Below, piece by piece: positions 7,624-11,806 of a stretch of DNA of 11,806 nt. The translations under genes and the position numbers were made by a program. The notes under the pieces were generated by a model. The model made no database searches. It saw only the letters and a program-made list of their open reading frames with translations, and was not told where the DNA came from. Source of the stretch: Silvimonas sp. JCM 19000 (lineage in GTDB: Bacteria > Pseudomonadota > Gammaproteobacteria > Burkholderiales > Chitinibacteraceae); assembly GCA_001313065.1 (NCBI GenBank), contig BBFD01000117.1, positions 1 to 11,806 on the forward strand. The letters run 5' to 3'. The stretch's first letter is position 1. The number at the start of each line of letters is the position of its first letter.

Positions 7624-8946
7624 GCTTGCTGTTCCTTATTTAGCTCAATCATCAGACCGGTCGCCGCCGCAACGCCGCTGCGCACTGCGCCTTCCAGCGT
7701 TGCCGGATAGTCGCCGGCGGTATAGTCGCCCGCCAGCCAGACCGTTGCATACGGTGTGGCGTTGGGCGGGCGTTGCAAATCGGGTGTGCACGCAAAAGTG
7801 GCACGTTTTTTCACTGATTACCCGCTGCCATTGCGGTGCGGGCCAGCCATAAGCGGCGCTCAGTTCTTTGGCGACTTCCGCCGCCAGTTGGGCCTGCGTC
7901 CATTGCATATGAGCGCCATGGGCCGAAATCACCACCGCGATCAGCCCCGCTGTGGCATGGGTCTGCTGGCGATCAAAAAAAATCCATTGGCAAACACCGC
8001 TGGAACGCCCCAGCATCGGCGCGGGCAACTGGCAGGCGGCATCATATTGGCCGTAGACCGTCACGATGGGCTGGTATGGCCATTGCTGTAACGCGGCTGC
8101 AGTGGCCGCCAGAGCGGGCAGGCCTGCGGTGACTGTTTGTAGCCGGTGCGGCGCAACAGCGATCACCACGCCATCAAACTCCCGCTCCGGCGCAGCATCA
8201 AGCTGATAAGTCGCTCCGACCTTATTGATGGCGCGCACCATACTTCCACACTGGATCGTGCCGCCATATTGCTCGACAAATCGCGCTGCCGGTTCCGGCC
8301 ACAGCGCGGAGAAATCGACGCGCGGAAATAACATATGCGAAGCAAAGGCCGGACCACCCAATGAATCGCGCAAAACGTTGAGCAGGACTTGCGCCGAGGC
8401 AATTTCAAGCGGGGTGTTCAGGGCAGCGACAGTCAGCGGGCGCCAGAATCGCTCGATCAAATCGAGCGGCTGGCTGCGCGCCTGCAACCAGTCACCCACC
8501 GTCCATTCCGGCCGGGTATGCCAGCGCGCCAGTTGCGCTTGCGCCAACGCCCGCACCAGCGCGAGTTTGCCGCTGAAACTCAGGCCCTGCGCGCGGATCA
8601 GTCCAAGCAGGCTGTGGAACGGTGCGGGTAGATCAGGGCAACGCAAGCGGAAATCTGGATCAACCTGCAAGTCGAGCGGCATATCGACAAACACAGCGGC
8701 CGGATCAACGCCCACTTCGCGCATCAAACCCAGCAAGGTGCCATAGGCGCCCAACAGCAAATGCTGGCCGTTATCCAGTTCGCCTTCGGCCACGTTTACG
8801 CGCCGGGCGCGCCCTCCCAGCATTGGCCCGGCTTCGAACACCTGAACCTGGCAGCCAGCCTGGGTCAGGCGCACTGCAGCCGCCATGCCGGCGTAACCAC
8901 CACCGATCACCGCTACGCGCGCGGCTTTTCTGCTTTGCTTAACCAA
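7620..8946 (-). CDS. hpnE: Hydroxysqualene dehydroxylase HpnE (frame broken by an apparent indel)
   Basis: HpnE is an FAD-dependent amine-oxidase-like enzyme that reduces hydroxysqualene to squalene in the HpnC-HpnD-HpnE route. The N-terminus has the FAD fold VAVIGGGYAGMAAAV (GGGYAG at 15-20), then FEAGPMLGGRARRV, LDNGQHLLLGAY, ERFWRPLTVAALNTP and ASHMLFPRVD, all typical. The C-terminus has WLAGDYTAGDYPATLEGA, the second FAD-contact segment. The frame breaks at T6 (7806-7811) where five are expected inside ISEKRATFACTPDLQRP. Corrected, it gives 441 residues. An A8 run at 7975-7982 is in frame but yields WIFFDR where the family usually has a single Phe. The start is TTG at 8946, inside the end of hpnD (8-base overlap); no ATG or GTG fits the conserved N-terminus. 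The stop overlaps the SDR start as ATGA. Confidence 0.92.
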
Positions 8947-9776
8947 ACCACCAGGTCCGCCAGGCCAGCCATAATTTCCGGATCGGCGTCAGGCTGAGCC
9001 GTTGGTTTAACACATGGGTGACCCCGTCACGCTTGATTTCATCCAGCGTGGCGCGATAGATCGCCGCCATCACCAGGCCGGTGCGTTGATTCTTGCGATC
9101 CGCCGCGGGCAGTTGCGCCATCGCTTGCTGGTAGTAATGTTCGGCCCGCTCAATCTGGAACGTCATCAGAGCGGCAAATTGTTCGGTCTCTTTAAAGCTG
9201 AGGATGTCGGCGGCGGGCACATTGAACCGTTGCAGATCTTCCACCGGCAGATAGATGCGGCCACGGCGCGCGTCCTCGCCGACATCCCGAATAATATTGG
9301 TGAGCTGAAACGCCAGACCCAGGTCGTGGGCATAACGCAGCGTTTTATGGTCGGTATAACCAAAGATTTGTGCAGCCAGTTGGCCCACCACCGATGCCAC
9401 GCGATAACAGTAGAGCTGCAGGTCCTTGAAGGTGGCATAACGCACCATATCGAGGTCCATTTCCATGCCGTCAATGATTTCGAGCAGCAGTTCACGCGGC
9501 ATGTCGTAACGCTGTACCGCAGGCAGCAACGCCTTGGTGACCGGGTGCTGCGGTGCACCCGCAAACATATTGTCGACTTCGCTTCGCCACCAGTTGAGTG
9601 TGGTTCGCGCCACGTTTTCATCGTGAGTTTCATCGACCACATCGTCGACTTCACGACAAAACGCATACAGCGCCATGATGGCGCGGCGTTTTTTCTAATG
9701 GCAGAAAACGGAAGCTGTAATAAAAGCTGGAGCCGCTGGCTGCAGCCTTGTCTTCACAATACTGTTCTGGGGTCAC
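8939..9776 (-). CDS. hpnD: Presqualene diphosphate synthase HpnD (frame broken by an apparent indel)
   Basis: HpnD condenses two farnesyl diphosphates to presqualene diphosphate, the first step of HpnCDE squalene synthesis. Reading from GTG 9776: MTPEQYCEDKAAASGSSFYY, then FRFLPLEKRRAIMALYAFCREV. The Asp-rich Mg-diphosphate motifs are DDVVD (44-48) and DVGED (164-168), the second followed by ARRGRIYLP; both are intact. T6 at 9690-9695 should be five (GAA AAA CGC); without correction the frame appears to begin only at an internal Met (residue 34). Corrected length is 278, normal for the family. The GTG start fits the usual MTPxQYC N-terminus, and no upstream ATG is in frame. It is first of a tight hpnD-hpnE-SDR run with overlapping ends, preceded by a likely -10 at 9804-9809. 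HpnC is not adjacent. Confidence 0.95.
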
Positions 9777-9803
9777 AAAGTCGTTCCGGCAAAGATTGGC
9801 GGC

Positions 9804-9809
9804 ATTGTA
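9804..9809 (-). promoter_or_regulatory. Candidate -10 box for hpnD-hpnE-SDR
   Basis: On the - strand TACAAT lies 28 bases before the GTG start of hpnD, in the 91-base gap after the lipoprotein gene. I see no convincing -35 at 16-18 bases. No terminator is evident in the gap either, so read-through from the lipoprotein gene could also contribute. Confidence 0.35.
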
Positions 9810-9867
9810 GCGAAAACCGGCCAACCCTGCTTACAGCGCGTGCGCGGACCGACGACATGCTATGCGG

Positions 9868-10557
9868 CTAAGGCGCGGCGGGGGCTGGCGCGGTGGCCGC
9901 TTGCGTTGTGGTGGGCTGCAGCGGAATCCGCACGGTCGACGTCTGACCGGAGAAACCAGGAAAGCTCTGGAACAACGAGCGCGCCAGCAAGGGCAAAGTC
10001 CAGTCCAGATCTTGTTGCTGCGAACGATGGATGCTTTGCCTTCATACAGCTTGGCGAACTGGTTGTTTTGCAGCAAACGGCGATCCGAAATATCCACTGC
10101 GAGCGTGCTGGTATAGATGGTGGTCTGCACCGGCTGTACGCCGACGATGCCGGTCTGCGGATAGAACATGGGCGCGTAGAAATATCCGCCACCCAGGTAG
10201 CGGCCGTAATACATGTCATAGCCGACCGGGCCCAGATCGGTTCTTGTGTCACGATCACCTGGCCGTTATCGATGCCATAACTGAGCGCCACCAGCCAGTC
10301 GGCATCAGCGGGCACCGCCGCTTGTTGCAAGCCCGCCATGATGAGCTGATTGGCCACCTGCGCTTGCACCTGCTTCTCCAGCAGGCTTTGCGTTTGATTG
10401 GCGGTCTGCGCAAACAGGAAACGTTTGCCGTGTACATCGCTGGCAATGTTATGGCGTACAGTCACCTGCGCCACAAACTGCGGCGGGGTACTGGCACAAC
10501 CGGCCAGTACCACCAGCAATGCCATGAAGACACTCAGATAACTGTATTTTTTTTCAT
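9868..10557 (-). CDS. DUF4136-like outer-membrane lipoprotein (frame broken by apparent indels)
   Basis: Reconstructed from ATG 10557, the product has 229 residues. MKKYSYLSVFMALLVVLAGC is a lipoprotein signal with lipobox LAGC (17-20); Ala after the Cys suggests outer-membrane retention. The body (FLFAQTANQTQSLLEKQVQ, ADWLVALSYGIDNGQVIVTQ, then a Tyr/Gly-rich stretch DMYYGRYLGGGYFYAP, LAVDISDRRLLQNNQFAKLYEGKA) matches my recollection of DUF4136 proteins, whose function is unknown. The tail is Thr/Ala/Pro-rich (PTTTQAATAPAPAAP). Three breaks: T8 at 10547-10554 where 6 are expected, in the signal-peptide start; one base lost near 10228-10238; one base lost near 10008-10015. They net to zero, so the length stays a multiple of three. 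The start lies 26 bases after the aroC stop, so it is probably co-transcribed with aroC. Lipoprotein status is firm; the family call is moderate. Confidence 0.8.
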
Positions 10558-10583
10558 GATGGCGCCTTTGGAATGAGCAAGTT

Positions 10584-11689
10584 TCAGCGCGCGATTTTTT
10601 TTCCTGGAATGCGCGGCGTATCTACCTTAACGTCTGCGCACTGCGCGCGATGACGCAGCGCATGATCAATCAGCACCAGCGCCAACATTGCTTCAGCAAT
10701 CGGAGTGGCACGGATCCCCACGCATGGATCATGCCGGCCGGTGGTGGCCATCAGCACCGGATTGCCGGCCTTGTCGATCGAACGGCGTTCTTGCGCAATG
10801 CTGGAGGTCGGTTTGACCGCAATGTGCACAACGATATCCTGCCCGCTGGAAATTCCCCCCAGAATGCCGCCCGCGTGATTGCTGGCGAAACCTTCAGGGG
10901 TCAATTCATCGCTGTGTACCGAGCCGGTTTGGGCCACGCTATCGAACCCGGCGCCGATTTCGACGCCTTTGACGGCATTGATATTCATCATGGCGTGGGC
11001 GATATCAGCGTCGAGACGGTCATAGACAGGTTCGCCCCAGCCTACCGGCACATTCTCGGCAATAACCGAAATTTTGGCGCCAACTGAGTCACGCTGGGCG
11101 CGGATCTCGTCCATATAGGCTCAAGCTGCGGCACGATGGCATTGTCGGGTGCGAAGAATGGATTGGTCGGCACATCTTCCCAACGCTGGAACGGAATCTG
11201 GATATGGCCAAGCTGGCTCATAAATCCACGGATCTCAACGCCGTACTGTTCTTTGAGCCACTTTTTTGGCGATGGCGCCGGCCGCGACACGTACCGCGGT
11301 CTCGCGCGCCGACGAACGACCGCCACCGCGATAGTCGCGTATGCCGTATTTGTGCCAATACGTGTAATCGGCGTGCCCAGGACGGAAGGTCTCGGCGATT
11401 TTGCCGTAATCCTGGCTGCGCTGATCCTGGTTGCGGATTAACAGCGCAATTGGCGTACCGGTGGTTTTGCCTTCGAACACGCCGGACAAAATTTCTACGG
11501 TATCGGGTTCTTTGCGTTGGGTGACGTGGCGCGAAGTGCCAGGTTTGCGACGATCCAGTTCGACCTGTATGTCTTCAACCGACAGTTCCATCCCCGGAGG
11601 CAACCATCAACCACACAACCAATCGCAGGGCCATGCGACTCACCAAACGAGCTGACGCTGAATAACAGACCAGTAGAATTGCCCGACAT
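10584..11689 (-). CDS. aroC: Chorismate synthase AroC (frame broken by apparent indels)
   Basis: AroC makes chorismate from EPSP with reduced FMN, the last common step to aromatic amino acids and folate. All signatures are present: [19 protein letters not shown] near the start, [29 protein letters not shown] followed by [28 protein letters not shown], and [17 protein letters not shown] at about 319-335. Three breaks: one base lost near 11595-11605 (DGC-PPG), T6 at 11262-11267 where 5 are expected (AKKWL), one base lost near 11119-11121 (LEAYMDE). Corrected length is 368, close to the family's 360-370. A T8 at 10595-10602 sits in the last codons and stays in frame (PGKKIAR). ATG 11689 has AGGAG upstream and an extended -10 at 11744-11752. 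As a near-essential gene with every active-site motif intact, decay is unlikely. Confidence 0.97.
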
Positions 11690-11743
11690 TACCTCTCCTG
11701 AAGGCGTGTATGACGCCCGTGTGCTTGACCGGATAGATCGGCG

Positions 11744-11752
11744 ATTTTAACA
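11744..11752 (-). promoter_or_regulatory. Candidate extended -10 promoter for aroC
   Basis: On the - strand TGTTAAAAT is an extended -10 (TGnTAAAAT) 55 bases before the aroC ATG. The -35 region is not consensus. The bases after it, CGC, match those after the helicase gene's element. Confidence 0.45.
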
Positions 11753-11806
11753 CGGTGTCCGCGGCACGCGTCGGGCGCATGCGGCTGTGTTTTTTCCGGC
11801 GCCGCC

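Noticed and set aside
9014..9871. 285-codon + strand open frame opposite hpnD
   Set aside because: It mirrors the HpnD codons, shows no family features and would start inside hpnD.
3914..11605. Programmed frameshifting or polymerase slippage at the A/T runs
   Set aside because: It would have to operate in seven unrelated genes, several times in one gene, and cannot explain the single-base losses outside A/T runs.
3534..11689. Seven pseudogenes in a decaying region
   Set aside because: All catalytic motifs are intact, there are no nonsense changes apart from the frame breaks, and aroC is close to essential.

Overview
The window (about 58% GC by eye) looks like chromosome of a betaproteobacterium, probably of the Neisseriales/Chromobacteriaceae type. 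This is inferred from the style of AroC, the HpnD-HpnE pair, the DinG/YoaA helicase next to MltG, and the TAAAAT-type -10 elements. I see no tRNA, rRNA, CRISPR array, insertion sequence or phage gene. The content is housekeeping and metabolic.

Layout. Bases 1-177 hold the C-terminal tail of a + strand gene, probably ribonuclease E, followed by a strong terminator. Three intact + strand genes follow: an HDOD-domain signalling protein (326-1144), a periplasmic amino-acid-binding protein (1326-2078) and its ABC permease (2210-3010). A hairpin terminator/attenuator separates the last two. From about 3050 to the end everything reads on the - strand. In transcription order (right to left) these are aroC (chorismate synthase), a DUF4136-like outer-membrane lipoprotein, hpnD, hpnE, a YciK-type short-chain dehydrogenase and its terminator, then a DinG/YoaA-type Fe-S helicase and mltG (septal peptidoglycan lytic transglycosylase). 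Last comes an otherwise empty 520-base stretch with one plausible 58-residue ORF that ends in a terminator.

The dominant anomaly is technical. All seven larger - strand genes are broken by small indels at 15 sites. Eight sites are A/T homopolymers one or two bases too long (expected 5-6, seen 6-8). Seven are single-base losses outside A/T runs. When these are corrected, every gene becomes one open frame with family-typical length and motifs: AroC 368, lipoprotein 229, HpnD 278, HpnE 441, SDR 251, helicase 662, MltG 363 residues. I therefore read them as functional genes in an under-polished consensus, not as pseudogenes, and I annotate each as one CDS across its breaks.

How the genes work together. 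HpnD and HpnE are two of the three enzymes converting farnesyl diphosphate to squalene by the HpnCDE route; HpnC is not here. HpnE and the SDR are translationally coupled by an ATGA overlap, and the SDR lacks the usual catalytic Tyr and Lys. The binding protein and permease form an amino-acid importer whose ATPase must be encoded elsewhere. I did not find a convincing novel system. The best biological leads are the degenerate SDR coupled to hpnE, the small ORF with its own terminator, and the hpnDE pair without hpnC.
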